Shown here one piece after another: positions 1 to 8,842 of a stretch of 64,000 nt of DNA (positions are counted from its first letter, which is position 1; every line of letters begins with the position of its first letter). A program made the translations under genes and the position numbers. The notes under the pieces are model-generated. The model searched no databases. It saw only the letters and a program-made list of their open reading frames with translations, and was not told the DNA's origin. The DNA is taken from positions 310,001 to 374,000 of the forward strand of contig JAFEDK010000005.1 of NCBI GenBank assembly GCA_018241665.1, read 5' to 3'. The stretch is from Pseudomonadota bacterium (GTDB taxonomy: Bacteria; Pseudomonadota; Gammaproteobacteria; Burkholderiales; Rhodocyclaceae).

Positions 1-486
1 GGCCCGGCGGCCGGCGTGGCACTGCTGGCACCGGTCCCGCCCACCGGCACCGGCGGCTCGGCAGGCCGGCTGGCCCTGCTGCAGCCGGACTTCTTCCGCG
101 AACTGCCGAACGTGGTGGCCGGACGGCCGACGGAACACACCCTGCGCATCATGGCCGAGGTGTATTTCTCACCCGACATGCCACGCCAGGACGTGCTGCA
201 GTACATGCCGATGATCCAGCCGGAATCGGAACAGGCGATCGCCGAGATGGTCGCCCTGCCCTTCACCCCGGCCGGGCGCCGGCCGGACATCCCGGCACTG
301 GTGATGGGCGGACGGGAGGATGTGGTGTTCCCGGCATCGATGCTGTTCTTCACCGCGCTGCAGTGGAAAGCCCGCCAGGTGATCATCGACGGCGCCGGTC
401 ACATGCTGATGCTCGACCCCCAGTGGCCTGAAGCCGCAGCAGCCCTCAAAGGCTGGCTGGACACGATTCCGTTGGTGCCGGCCTGA
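1..486 (+). CDS. Alpha/beta hydrolase, C-terminal part (cut by window edge)
   Basis: The frame is open to base 1, so the true start lies outside; the GTG at 16 is probably an internal codon. What is visible fits the C-terminal half of an alpha/beta hydrolase: a strand-loop ALLAPVPPTG, a GGREDVVFP segment whose Asp is the likely acid of the triad, and GAGHMLML whose His is the likely catalytic base. The nucleophile elbow is not in the window. The gene ends with TGA at 484-486 and is followed by a repeat at 556-622. The substrate cannot be deduced. Confidence 0.7.
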   Translation, partial: GPAAGVALLAPVPPTGTGGSAGRLALLQPDFFRELPNVVAGRPTEHTLRIMAEVYFSPDMPRQDVLQYMPMIQPESEQAIAEMVALPFTPAGRRPDIPALVMGGREDVVFPASMLFFTALQWKARQVIIDGAGHMLMLDPQWPEAAAALKGWLDTIPLVPA

Positions 487-555
487 ATCCGCTGACATCG
501 AGCGGGATACAGCGATTTACTTGGCGCCGCTGCAGCCTCTGCGAGGGCAAATCCT

Positions 556-622
556 GTGGGGGCGAATTCATTCGCCCGCGGACTCTGATGAACCGCCGGT
601 GGGCGAATGAATTCGCCCCTAC
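556..622. repeat. 67-bp composite of two inverted REP-like repeats (copy 1)
   Basis: Two copies of the GGGCGAATGAATTCGCCC-type palindrome in inverted orientation, the first read as GAATTCATTC, the second as GAATGAATTC, separated by about 23 bp. It lies between convergent genes. The same 67-bp architecture occurs six more times in the window. Confidence 0.9.
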
Positions 623-640
623 GGTTTCGGACGTTCGCCG

Positions 641-1123
641 CTACGGGCGGCGGAAACCGCCTTCGATCCAGGCCGCGGCGCTGGCCCGGTTGAGCTTGAA
701 GCCGGCTTCGACACGCACTTCGGCGATCACTTCGCCGAAGGCGTCGTGGGCGGACAGCGTGGCATAGGGCTCGTAGTCATCGGGGACGATGTCGAGGGTC
801 ACCTCCACCGGGCCGTCGTCGGTGCTCACCGTCATGCGCTTGTGCAGCAGCGCGTGCAGGTGCTGCTCGTGGCGGCGCAGCACCTCGGAGGCGGTCTTGA
901 CCAGGGTGTTGAAGGCGGCGGCGTCGAGGGGCTTGGGATTCTTCTTGTCCCGCCCCATGGTCCACGGCCCGACCAGCGCCGGCTCGGCCTCGCCGTGCTT
1001 GATCATCGCCACGGCCCAGCCGTCGTCATCCTCGTTCTTGATGACCTTGGCGGTCCATCCGTTGTCGCACCACAGGCGGTCTTCCCTGACCACCTCGGGC
1101 AAATCGTCAGCATCGTGTGTCAT
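641..1123 (-). CDS. Conserved hypothetical protein, 160 aa
   Basis: A soluble 160-residue protein that I cannot assign to a named family. The N-terminal half is acidic and Trp-rich (LWCDNGWTAKVIKNEDDDGWAV), the middle has a basic His-rich helix (RRHEQHLHALLHKR), and the C-terminal half looks like beta strands. There is no signal peptide or membrane segment. The ATG start sits about 30 bp downstream of the cupin gene's stop, on the same strand, so the two may be cotranscribed. Codon use resembles its neighbours and supports a real gene. Confidence 0.7.
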   Translation of the reverse strand: MTHDADDLPEVVREDRLWCDNGWTAKVIKNEDDDGWAVAMIKHGEAEPALVGPWTMGRDKKNPKPLDAAAFNTLVKTASEVLRRHEQHLHALLHKRMTVSTDDGPVEVTLDIVPDDYEPYATLSAHDAFGEVIAEVRVEAGFKLNRASAAAWIEGGFRRP

Positions 1124-1153
1124 CGGCGCATTTTACCGTGCGCCGGCCCGCCC

Positions 1154-1513
1154 TCAGGTGCGGTCGAGCATCACGTAGCGCTTGCTGACCCGCTCCAGCA
1201 CCTCGAAGGTGCCGGTGAAGCCGGCCGGGATGATGCCGGCGTCGCCGGGGCCGAACTCCCGCGCCACACCTTTGGTATCGACGATGCGCAGGCGGCCGCT
1301 GATCACCTGGAAGAACTCGTGGCGCCCCGGGTGGAAGGCGATCCGCCAGGCGCCCGGCTCGCAGCTCCAGTCGCCGATCGACAGCGCGCCATCCTCGGCG
1401 GCATAACGCTCGGCGGTCAGGCGGCGCGGCGGCACGCCAATCGCCCGCCCGACGGCGGGACGGTCTTCGACGGCGGCAGGCGCCGGGTCGGCAAAATGGA
1501 TCACGGACGGCAC
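1154..1513 (-). CDS. Cupin-domain protein, small single-domain
   Basis: A protein of about 119 residues that folds as one cupin barrel. The motif region is WRIAFHPGRHEFFQVISGRLRI followed by FGPGDAGIIPAGFTGTFEVLE, the pattern of the cupin_3 (DUF861) group in which a metal-ligand His is conserved. Function within this family varies and none can be given. I prefer the GTG at 1513, reading M-PSVIHFADP. The frame also opens at an ATG at 1543, but that codon lies inside a REP-like repeat and would add repeat-derived residues (MNSPPRENSP). No convincing Shine-Dalgarno sequence decides the question. Confidence 0.7.
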   Translation of the reverse strand: MPSVIHFADPAPAAVEDRPAVGRAIGVPPRRLTAERYAAEDGALSIGDWSCEPGAWRIAFHPGRHEFFQVISGRLRIVDTKGVAREFGPGDAGIIPAGFTGTFEVLERVSKRYVMLDRT

Positions 1514-1527
1514 AGGGGAATTCTCAC

Positions 1528-1594
1528 GTGGGGGCGAATTCATTCGCCCGCTGCCGGTTGAAAGGAGTCCGAGGGCGAATGAATTCGCCCCCAC
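1528..1594. repeat. 67-bp composite REP-like repeat (copy 2)
   Basis: Same inverted-pair structure as copy 1, with arms ending CCCCCAC. It separates the cupin gene from the upstream gene on the same strand, and its first arm carries an ATG that can falsely extend the cupin reading frame. Confidence 0.9.
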
Positions 1595-1608
1595 CGGATG
1601 TTCAGCAT

Positions 1609-2175
1609 TCAGAACAGCTCGACGTCGTCGCCCTTGTCCTTCATCTCGGCCTTGTACTGGCTGAGGGCTTCCTTCACCGGCACGCCCTGCATCACCGCGT
1701 TGAACATGTCGACCTCCTCGCGGGTGGAGTACTTCGCGCGGATCTTCTCCTGCAGCGCGACCCATTCGAAGGGGTTGTAGAGCTTGCGCTGGTCGGTGAC
1801 GAGGCCGGACAGGGCTTCCAGGCTGTGGGACACATGGGCCAGGCGCTGGCCGAGCTTGTCGTAGAACTGGAAGGCCATGATGGACTTCTGCACGCGCCCG
1901 GCCACCTCGCCAGCGTGGCCGATCAGGGACTCCTTCAACTGGGCGGTGGCCGGCGTGTCGGGCAGCTGTTCGAGGGCGGAGCCCATCATGCGCATGTAGC
2001 CGGCCATGGACGTGAAGGAGTCGGTCAACACCTCCACCGAGCTGTTGCCTTCCTTCATCGCCGCTTCGATCTGCCCGACGGCCAGTTCGAGCAGCAGCAC
2101 CGTCTCTCGCACCTGGCTCCAGTCCAGGTCGGGGGCATGGGCACTGGTGCCGCGGCGTTCTTCTGGTGCAGTCAT
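1609..2175 (-). CDS. Helical conserved hypothetical protein, CheZ-like in character
   Basis: A 188-residue soluble protein, almost entirely amphipathic helix, for which no enzyme motif is visible. The segment MAFQFYDKLGQRLAHVSHSLEALSGL (start given in short) followed by LYNPFEWVALQEKIRAKYS resembles the helical-hairpin proteins often annotated next to chemotaxis functions (CheZ-like), but the CheZ catalytic motif is not evident. The ATG at 2175 is followed by a short Glu/Arg-rich leader. It stands alone between two REP composites, so operon context gives no clue. Confidence 0.65.
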   Translation of the reverse strand: MTAPEERRGTSAHAPDLDWSQVRETVLLLELAVGQIEAAMKEGNSSVEVLTDSFTSMAGYMRMMGSALEQLPDTPATAQLKESLIGHAGEVAGRVQKSIMAFQFYDKLGQRLAHVSHSLEALSGLVTDQRKLYNPFEWVALQEKIRAKYSTREEVDMFNAVMQGVPVKEALSQYKAEMKDKGDDVELF

Positions 2176-2249
2176 GACATTCTCCGGAGACCGGTTGGTT
2201 GATGGCGATTATTCGGCATGGCGCCGAAAAGCTTTAGGGCAGCCCCCCA

Positions 2250-2316
2250 TGGGGGGCGAATTCATTCGCCCTCGGTGGCCTGAGCAACGTCCGCGGGCGA
2301 ATAAATTCGCCCCCAC
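2250..2316. repeat. 67-bp composite REP-like repeat (copy 3)
   Basis: Inverted pair with the standard 67-bp length. The second arm has AATAAATT instead of AATGAATT in the loop region, leaving the GGGCGAA/TTCGCCC stem intact. Confidence 0.88.
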
Positions 2317-2355
2317 GGGAATTGAACGCGTCGCCTCATGAATTCCCACCGAATT

Positions 2356-3408
2356 CTACGACCCGAAACCCGCAAAAACCGGTTCCGCTTCCAGTTCCAC
2401 CCCGAAACGGGCGCGCACGTCGGCACGCACCGCATTGCTGGCGGCGATCACGTCGGCGCCGGTCGCGCCACCGTGGTTCACCAGCACCAGTGCCTGCTTG
2501 TCGTAGCAGCCCACCGGGCCGAGGCGGCGCCCTTTCCAGCCGGCCTGCTCGATGAGCCAGCCGGCAGCCAGTTTCACGCGGCCGTCGGCCTGCGGGTAAT
2601 GGGGCAGGCCGGGATGCTGTTCCGCCAGACGCGCGTAGGCTTCCGCATCGACCACCGGGTTCTTGAAGAAGCTGCCGGCGTTGCCGATCTCGGCCGGGTC
2701 CGGCAGCTTGCGGCGGCGGATCGCGACGACCGCGTCCGACACCTGCAGCGGTGTCGGCTTCACGATGCCCTGCGCGTCCAGTTCCTTGGCCACGTCGGCA
2801 TAGCCGGTGACCGCCTTCCAGGCCTTGGGCAGGCGGAAGGTGACGGCGGCGATCAGGTAGCGGCCCTTGCCGGCCTGCTTGAAGAAACTGTCCCGGTAGC
2901 CGAAAGCGCAGTCGCGCTTGTCGAAGCCCACCGTCTTGCCGGTTTCCAGGTCGTAGGCGCGCAGGCTGTAGAAGTGCTCGGCCATCTCGAGGCCATAGGC
3001 GCCGATGTTCTGCACCGGCGCGGCGCCCACGGTGCCGGGGATCAGCGACAGGTTCTCGAGGCCCGGCCAGCCCATCTCCAGCGTCCACCGCACGAAGTCG
3101 TGCCAGTTTTCGCCGCCACCGGCGCGGATGTAGAAGGCCTCGGCGTCCTCCTGCACGCGGCTGCGTCCGTGGAAAGCCACGTGCAGCACCAGGCCGGGAA
3201 AATCACCGGTCAGCACCAGGTTGGAGCCACCGCCGATAACCAGCTTCGGCAGGCCGGCGATGCGCGGATCTTCGAGCACCGCACGCAGCGCATCCACGTG
3301 GTCTACGGCGGCGAACCAGGCCGCGCGGGCCGGCAGGCGCAGGGTGTTGAGGTTGTCGAGGGCGACGTCCTGGCGCAGCAGGTCGACGGGGTTGGCAACG
3401 TGGCTCAT
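2356..3408 (-). CDS. murB: UDP-N-acetylenolpyruvoylglucosamine reductase MurB
   Basis: A 350-residue FAD enzyme that reduces UDP-GlcNAc-enolpyruvate to UDP-MurNAc with NADPH in the cytoplasmic phase of peptidoglycan synthesis. Visible features are the N-terminal FAD-binding segment with GGGSNLVL (about residues 59-66), the [17 protein letters not shown] block, the proton-donor Ser in [10 protein letters not shown] and the C-terminal Glu in ELEAEPVF. The length and these motifs match the type I (E. coli-like) enzyme. The ATG at 3408 overlaps the queF stop by 4 bp (ATGA), indicating translational coupling. The frame stays open far upstream through queF, but that extension is only a shadow. Confidence 0.96.
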   Translation of the reverse strand: MSHVANPVDLLRQDVALDNLNTLRLPARAAWFAAVDHVDALRAVLEDPRIAGLPKLVIGGGSNLVLTGDFPGLVLHVAFHGRSRVQEDAEAFYIRAGGGENWHDFVRWTLEMGWPGLENLSLIPGTVGAAPVQNIGAYGLEMAEHFYSLRAYDLETGKTVGFDKRDCAFGYRDSFFKQAGKGRYLIAAVTFRLPKAWKAVTGYADVAKELDAQGIVKPTPLQVSDAVVAIRRRKLPDPAEIGNAGSFFKNPVVDAEAYARLAEQHPGLPHYPQADGRVKLAAGWLIEQAGWKGRRLGPVGCYDKQALVLVNHGGATGADVIAASNAVRADVRARFGVELEAEPVFAGFGS

Positions 3409-4250
3409 TGGCGGACCTCGGCGACGGGCGCGGGCGCCGGCAGGCCCGGCGTGCGGCGGTAGGGGTTGATGTCCAGCCCGCCGCGGCGCGTGTAGCGCGC
3501 CCACACGGACAGCTTGGACGGCCGGCATTCGCGCAGGATGTCCACGAAGATCCGCTCGACGCATTGCTCGTGGAACTCGTTGTGCTGGCGGAAGGACACG
3601 ATGTAGCGCAGCAGCGCCTCCCGGTCGATCGGCGCGCCGTAGTAGCGCACCACCACCATCGCCCAGTCGGGCTGGCCGGTGACCAGGCAGTTGGACTTGA
3701 GCAGGTGGGAATACAGGGTCTCGCCGACCTCCGGTGCGCCGTGGTCGGCCTTCAGCAGGGACGGATCGGGCGTGTAGCGGTCGATGTCGATGTCGAGGGT
3801 GTCGAGCAGCACGCCGTCGGGGTAGCCGATAGTCCGTTCCGGGCGGGAGCTGAGGGGCTCGACCTGCACCGTCACCTGGGCACCGACGGCATCCGACAGG
3901 TCGCGGGCGAGGGTCTTGCCGAGGTCGGCGACGCTGTCCACGCGGGTCTGGTTGAAGGAGTTCAGGTACAGCTTGAAGGACTTGGACTCGACGATGTTCG
4001 GTGAATCGGCCGGCACCCGGAAGCTCGCCAGCGCCACCACCGGCTTGCCACGGGGATCGAGCCAGGACAGTTCGTAGGCATTCCACAGGTCCTCGCCGAC
4101 GAAGGGCAGCGCGCCGTCGGCCAGGCCGATCTCGTCACGCTTGCCCTGGCGGGCGATCGGGAACAGCAGCTCCGGCGCGTAGTGCTCGGCATAGGCCACC
4201 GGCTTGCCAAGGGGCGACGCGTCGGGATGAGCGGGGTGTTTCGTAGACAT
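3405..4250 (-). CDS. queF: NADPH-dependent 7-cyano-7-deazaguanine reductase QueF
   Basis: A 281-residue enzyme that reduces the nitrile preQ0 to the amine preQ1 in queuosine synthesis for tRNA. It is the long, two-T-fold (E. coli-type) form. The NADPH-binding motif [15 protein letters not shown] lies near residues 88-102, the thioimide-forming Cys is in [12 protein letters not shown], and the substrate-binding Glu is in [10 protein letters not shown]. It forms a two-gene operon with murB, the stop codon overlapping the murB start. The upstream region is shared with a divergent response-regulator gene. Confidence 0.96.
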   Translation of the reverse strand: MSTKHPAHPDASPLGKPVAYAEHYAPELLFPIARQGKRDEIGLADGALPFVGEDLWNAYELSWLDPRGKPVVALASFRVPADSPNIVESKSFKLYLNSFNQTRVDSVADLGKTLARDLSDAVGAQVTVQVEPLSSRPERTIGYPDGVLLDTLDIDIDRYTPDPSLLKADHGAPEVGETLYSHLLKSNCLVTGQPDWAMVVVRYYGAPIDREALLRYIVSFRQHNEFHEQCVERIFVDILRECRPSKLSVWARYTRRGGLDINPYRRTPGLPAPAPVAEVRQ

Positions 4251-4368
4251 CCCGGCATTGTACTGGCTCGCGCCGCCGCCGGCCGTCCGGGCGTACAGGA
4301 CACAATGTTTTCAAGCTCGGCCGCCGGCGCTCCGTTAATGTGACAACTCCGCCTACCTGCATCACAGC

Positions 4369-4764
4369 ATGACTTACAAGGTCCTCATCGTCGATGACGT
4401 CGCGACGATCCGCGGCTTCGTGCGGGCTGCCATCGCCCCGCTGAACTACTCGATCCTCGAAGCCCCCAACGGCGCGCGGGGGCTGGAGCTTTGCCGCCAG
4501 GAACAGCCCGACCTGGTCATCACCGACTGGAACATGCCGGGCATGCGCGGCGACGAATTGATCAAGCACATCCGTGCCGAGGATCCGGAAACCCGCATCA
4601 TCGTCCTCACCGCCGAGGGGGCCCGCGACCAGGTCGGCGCGATGCTGGCCCTCGACATCCAGGGCTACGTCCTCAAGCCCTTCCAGCTACCTGCCCTGCG
4701 CCGGCGCGTCGAGGCCGTCCTGCTGCAGCGGCTGCCCCGTGCCGCCTTCCCGTCGAAGGGCTGA
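4369..4764 (+). CDS. Single-domain response regulator (CheY-like)
   Basis: A 131-residue receiver domain with no output domain. The acidic pocket is VDDV near the N-terminus, the phosphoacceptor Asp is in VITDWNMPGM, the switch Thr in IVLTAEG and the conserved Lys in VLKPFQ. It probably signals through protein-protein contact. No histidine kinase is adjacent, so the partner is unknown. Its 3' end overlaps the convergently transcribed lytic transglycosylase gene by 78 bp, with no alternative stop for either frame. Confidence 0.92.
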   Translation: MTYKVLIVDDVATIRGFVRAAIAPLNYSILEAPNGARGLELCRQEQPDLVITDWNMPGMRGDELIKHIRAEDPETRIIVLTAEGARDQVGAMLALDIQGYVLKPFQLPALRRRVEAVLLQRLPRAAFPSKG

Positions 4765-5997
4765 CAGCAGCTTTTGCCCGCCACGCCCGTCCACCGGCTG
4801 GCCAAGGCGCTGCTGCTCGACGCGGATCGCTGCCCGGCTGGCGTCGCCGAGCATGCCATCCACGGCGCCGATGGCGTGGCCGCGGGCGACCAGCAGGGTC
4901 TGAAGTTCGCGTCGCTCGGCGCGGGACAGGCCGGCGTCGTCGGTCGGCCACGGGGTGATGAAGGGCCCGCCGCCGCGCAGGCGGTCGGACAGGTGGGCGA
5001 TGGCCAGCGCGTAGCTCTCGGCGGCGTTGTAGCCGTAGATCGCGTCGAAATTGCGGAACACCAGGAAGGCCGGCCCCTTCGGCCCGGCCGGCAACAGCAG
5101 GCCGGCGTTGCCGGTGCCGTCGAGCGGCGTGCCATCGATGCGCGTCAGGCCACGGGCGCTCCACGCCGCCAGCGGCTGCTTGCTGCGCCGGCCGGCTCCG
5201 CTGGCGTCGAAACCCGCCGGCAGGCGCACCTCGTAGCCCCACACCTCGTCCTCGCGCCAGCCCGCCTTGCGCAGGAAATTGGCGGTGGACGCCAGCGCGT
5301 CGGGAATGCTGCCAACCAGGTCGCGGCGGCCGTCGCCATCGAAGTCGACGGCCAGGCGCAGGAAGGTGGACGGCATGAACTGGGTGTGGCCGAAGGCGCC
5401 CGCCCATGAGCCGGTGAGCTGATCAACGCTGACGTCGCCGCTATCGACGATCTTCAGCGCATCGTAGAACTCGCCACGAAAATAGGCTTGGCGCCGCCCG
5501 TAACAGGACAGCGTGGATAGCGAGGTGAGCAGCGGCCGGGAGCCGAAGTTGCGACCGAAGTTGCTCTCCACGCCCCACACGGCAACGACAGTGGCGGAAT
5601 CGACGTGGAAGCGCGCTGCCACCGCCGCCAGCGTGTCGCCCCACTGGGCCAGCATGGCCTGGCCGTCGGCAATGCGCTCGTCGTCCACCAGGCCGGCGAG
5701 GTAATCCCAGATCGGGGTGCGGAACTCCGGCTGGTAGTCGAGCAGATCCAGCACCTTCATGTCCGGCACGAGGCTGGCGGTGAGGCGCTCATAGCCTTCC
5801 GGCGACACGCCGCGGGCCACCGCGGCGGCCTTCAGGCCGGCCACGCAGGGGGCGAAGCCAGCCGGGTCGGGTGCGGCCTGGGCGTGTGCAACGGTCGTCA
5901 GGGCGACGGCCAGCAAGGGGGCGGACAGGCGCCGGAGCGCACGGAGCTGTGTGCAATGGGCGAATGAATTCGCCCCCACGGGGAGCTTCGCATTCAT
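4687..5997 (-). CDS. Lytic murein transglycosylase, MltB family, with peptidoglycan-binding domain
   Basis: A secreted enzyme of about 436 residues that cleaves the MurNAc-GlcNAc bond of peptidoglycan with formation of 1,6-anhydro ends. The N-terminus has an export signal (RRLSAPLLAVALTTVAHAQA). The SLT domain follows, with the catalytic Glu in VWGVESNFGRNFG and the GAFGHTQFMPSTF block. A C-terminal peptidoglycan-binding domain 1 is recognisable as RRELQTLLVARGHAIGAVDG. The start is odd: the ATG at 5997 and a GTG five to six codons later both lie at a REP-like repeat, which is translated as VGANSFA just before the signal sequence. Either start works; neither has a clear Shine-Dalgarno sequence. 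Confidence 0.9.
   Translation of the reverse strand: MNAKLPVGANSFAHCTQLRALRRLSAPLLAVALTTVAHAQAAPDPAGFAPCVAGLKAAAVARGVSPEGYERLTASLVPDMKVLDLLDYQPEFRTPIWDYLAGLVDDERIADGQAMLAQWGDTLAAVAARFHVDSATVVAVWGVESNFGRNFGSRPLLTSLSTLSCYGRRQAYFRGEFYDALKIVDSGDVSVDQLTGSWAGAFGHTQFMPSTFLRLAVDFDGDGRRDLVGSIPDALASTANFLRKAGWREDEVWGYEVRLPAGFDASGAGRRSKQPLAAWSARGLTRIDGTPLDGTGNAGLLLPAGPKGPAFLVFRNFDAIYGYNAAESYALAIAHLSDRLRGGGPFITPWPTDDAGLSRAERRELQTLLVARGHAIGAVDGMLGDASRAAIRVEQQRLGQPVDGRGGQKLLSALRREGGTGQPLQQDGLDAPAQGR
5957..5980. repeat. Single REP-like repeat inside the 5' end of the lytic transglycosylase gene
   Basis: One copy of GGGCGAATGAATTCGCCC with the CCCAC flank. On the minus strand it reads GTG GGG GCG AAT TCA TTC GCC in the frame of the transglycosylase, so the repeat encodes part of the protein's N-terminus or supplies a GTG start codon. 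Confidence 0.88.
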
Positions 5998-6058
5998 TTC
6001 GCGTGGTTTCCCGGACACTGGCATGCTGGATTGCATCGTTCGACAGCCTCGGGGCACT

Positions 6059-8782
6059 TCAATGCGCTTCGTCCCAGTTGGCGCCGACGCCCACTTCGGC
6101 CACCAGCGGCACCGAAAGTTGCGCCACACCGGCCATCAGCCTTGGCAGCTGCTCGCGGATCAACGCGACCTCGTCGTCCGGCACCTCGAGCACCAGTTCG
6201 TCGTGCACCTGCAGGATCAGGCGCGATTTGACGCCGGCCTCCTTCAGCCAGGCCGACGTGGCGATCATCGCCTTCTTGATCAGGTCGGCGGCGGTGCCCT
6301 GCATCGGCGCGTTGATCGCCGCCCGCTCGGCGGCCTGGCGGCGGCCCACCTGCTGGGCACGGATGTCCGGCAGGTGCAGGCGGCGGCCGAACACCGTCTC
6401 CACGTAGCCGTTGGTCTTGGCTTCCAGGCGGGTGCGCTCCATGTAGGCGGCGACGCCGGGGTAGCGCGCGAAGTAGCGGTCGATGTAGTTGGCCGCGGCG
6501 ACCCGCTCGATGCCCAGGTTCTTGGCCAGGCCGTGGGCGCTCATACCGTAGATCAGGCCGAAGTTGATCACCTTGGCGTAGCGGCGCTGCTCGCTGGTGA
6601 CCTCCAGCGGCGTCACGCCAAAGATCTCGGCGGCGGTGGCGCGGTGCACGTCCTCGCCGTGGGCGAAGGCGTCGAGCAGGCCCTTGTCGCCGGACAGGTG
6701 GGCCATGATGCGCAGCTCGATCTGCGAGTAGTCGGCCGAGACGATCCTGTGGCCGGCCGGCGCGATGAAGGCAGCCCGGATGCGGCGCCCTTCCGGCGTG
6801 CGGATCGGAATGTTCTGCAGGTTGGGTTCGGAACTGGCGAGGCGGCCGGTGACCGCCACCGCCTGGCTGAAGCTGGTGTGCACCCGGCCGGTCTTCGGGT
6901 TGACCATCAGCGGCAGCTTGTCGGTATAGGTGTTCTTCAGCTTGGCCAGGCTGCGGTGCTCCAGCAGCAGCTTGGGCAGCGGATAGTCGTCGGCGAGCTG
7001 GGTCAGCACGTCTTCGTCGGTGGACGGCTGGCCGGTGGCGGTCTTCTTGACCACCGGCAGGCCCAGCTTGGTGAACAGGATCTCGCCGAGCTGCTTGGGC
7101 GAGCCCAGGTTGAAGGGCTGGCCGGCCAGTTCATGGGCCTGCAGCTCCAGTTCGTGCAGGCGCCGGCCGAGTTCCTCGGAATGCTGGGCGAGCAGGAAGT
7201 CGTCGATCAGCACGCCGTTGCGCTCCATCTCGAAGAGCACCCGCGCGGTGGGCAGTTCCACGTCCCGGTACAGCGCCGCGAGGGCCGGCTCGACGGCCAG
7301 CTGGGCGGCCAGCGCGCTGTGCAGGCGCAGCGTGATGTCGGCGTCCTCGGCGGCATATTCGGTGGCGCGGGCCAACTCGACCTCGCCGAAGCCGATCTGC
7401 TTGGCGCCCTTGCCGCACACTTCGGCGTAGGTCAGCGTCTTGAGGCCCAGGTGGCGGCTGGCCAGGGAGTCCATGTCATGGGACTTGTCGCTCTCCAGCA
7501 CGTAGGACTCGAGCAGCGTGTCCTCCGCGATGCCCGCCAGCGCGATACCGTGATTGGCCAGGATGTGGGCGTCGTACTTGAGGTTCTGGCCGAGCTTGCG
7601 GTGGGCGTCGGACTCCAGCCAGGGCTTCAGCCTGGCCAGCACCTCGGCCAGCGGCAGCTGGGCCGGCGCATCGGCGTAAGTGTGGGCCAGCGGGAGGTAG
7701 GCCGCCTCGCCCTCGACGGTGGCGAAGGACATGCCGACCAGGGTGGCGACCATGGGGTCGAGACCAGTGGTCTCGGTGTCAAAGGCGGTGAGTTCGGCAG
7801 CGGAAATCTTCGCCAGCCACGCGTCGAAGGCGGCCCAGTCGAGCAGCGTCTCGTAGCCGGTACGGTGGGCGCCCGGCTCGCCCTGGGGCACGACGGCCTC
7901 GGGCACCTCGGCGGCGGCCGGCGCGGCGCGATGCACGCCCTGCTCCAGTTCCTTCAGCCAGCCCTTGAATTCCATGCGTCGGTAGATCGCCGCCAGTGCC
8001 TCCTTGTCGTCCTCCCGCGCCGGCAGGTCGGCAGGGCCGACCGGCAGCGGCAGGTCGGTGACGACGGTGACCAGCTTGCGGCCGAGGGGCAGGAAGTCCA
8101 GGTGCTTGCGCAGGTTCTCGCCGACCTTGCCGCCGACCTTGTCGGCATTGGCGACCAGGTTGTCCAGGTTGCCGTACTCGGTGAGCCACTTCACCGCGGT
8201 CTTGGGGCCGCACTTCTCGACGCCGGGCACGTTGTCCACGGTGTCGCCGATCAGGGTCAGGTAATCGACGATGAGGTTCGGCGGCACGCCGAACTTGGCG
8301 GTCACGCCGGCTTCGTCGAGGACTTCCTCGCTCATCGTGTTCACCCAGCGCACACCGGGCTGGACGAGCTGGGTCAGGTCCTTGTCGCCGGTGGAGATGA
8401 CGACCTCCCAGCCGGCCTCGACGGCGCGGCGGGTCAGCGTGCCGATCACGTCGTCGGCTTCGACGCCCTCCTCCACCAGCAACGGCCAGCCCTCGGCCCT
8501 GACGGCCTCGTGCAGCGGCTCGATCTGGGCGCGCAGGTCGTCGGGCATCGGCGGGCGCTGGGCCTTGTAGTCGGGGAACCAGTCGTCGCGGAAGGTCTTG
8601 CCCTTGGCATCGAATACGCAAGCGCGGTATTCCGCCTTGTAGTCGGATTCGAGCCGACGTAGCATGGAAAGGACCCCGCGCACCGCGCCGGTAGGCTCTC
8701 CCGAGGAATTGCGCAGATCGGGCAAGGCATGAAAGGCACGGTACAGGTAACTGGAACCGTCAACGAGCAACAGGGTCGGCAT
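6059..8782 (-). CDS. polA: DNA polymerase I
   Basis: A 907-residue three-domain polymerase for Okazaki-fragment maturation and repair. The N-terminal 5'-nuclease begins MPTLLLVDGSSYLYRAF and has EADDVIGT and STGDKDLTQL. The proofreading domain appears intact: DTETTG, LKYDAHIL and the AAEDAD segment hold the acidic residues that are lost in Taq-type enzymes. The polymerase domain shows VSADYSQIELRI (motif A), RRYAKVINFGLIYG (O-helix) and QVHDELVLEVPDDE (motif C). The ATG at 8782 is chosen because homologues start at MPTLLLVDG; the frame opens slightly further upstream. It is divergent from the LOG-family gene. Confidence 0.97.
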   Translation of the reverse strand: MPTLLLVDGSSYLYRAFHALPDLRNSSGEPTGAVRGVLSMLRRLESDYKAEYRACVFDAKGKTFRDDWFPDYKAQRPPMPDDLRAQIEPLHEAVRAEGWPLLVEEGVEADDVIGTLTRRAVEAGWEVVISTGDKDLTQLVQPGVRWVNTMSEEVLDEAGVTAKFGVPPNLIVDYLTLIGDTVDNVPGVEKCGPKTAVKWLTEYGNLDNLVANADKVGGKVGENLRKHLDFLPLGRKLVTVVTDLPLPVGPADLPAREDDKEALAAIYRRMEFKGWLKELEQGVHRAAPAAAEVPEAVVPQGEPGAHRTGYETLLDWAAFDAWLAKISAAELTAFDTETTGLDPMVATLVGMSFATVEGEAAYLPLAHTYADAPAQLPLAEVLARLKPWLESDAHRKLGQNLKYDAHILANHGIALAGIAEDTLLESYVLESDKSHDMDSLASRHLGLKTLTYAEVCGKGAKQIGFGEVELARATEYAAEDADITLRLHSALAAQLAVEPALAALYRDVELPTARVLFEMERNGVLIDDFLLAQHSEELGRRLHELELQAHELAGQPFNLGSPKQLGEILFTKLGLPVVKKTATGQPSTDEDVLTQLADDYPLPKLLLEHRSLAKLKNTYTDKLPLMVNPKTGRVHTSFSQAVAVTGRLASSEPNLQNIPIRTPEGRRIRAAFIAPAGHRIVSADYSQIELRIMAHLSGDKGLLDAFAHGEDVHRATAAEIFGVTPLEVTSEQRRYAKVINFGLIYGMSAHGLAKNLGIERVAAANYIDRYFARYPGVAAYMERTRLEAKTNGYVETVFGRRLHLPDIRAQQVGRRQAAERAAINAPMQGTAADLIKKAMIATSAWLKEAGVKSRLILQVHDELVLEVPDDEVALIREQLPRLMAGVAQLSVPLVAEVGVGANWDEAH

Positions 8783-8842
8783 GGGTTCGCGAGGCAGAGC
8801 AGGCGGAACTTCACCCCTCACCCCTCACTCCTTACAAGAAAA

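Noticed and set aside
1541-1550. ATG within REP copies as gene starts (proteins beginning MNSPP)
   Set aside because: The sequence ATGAATTCGCCC is part of the repeat and appears before many unrelated frames; it explains spurious N-terminal extensions, for example of the cupin.
2356-4086. A possible fused QueF-MurB protein from the long MurB frame
   Set aside because: The upstream part is the out-of-frame shadow of queF; the ATGA overlap gives MurB its normal start.
5951-8662. A 903-codon open frame opposite polA
   Set aside because: It lies entirely antisense to a polymerase with all motifs intact, is rich in Gly, His, Gln and Ala as expected for GC-rich antisense, and has no recognisable domain.
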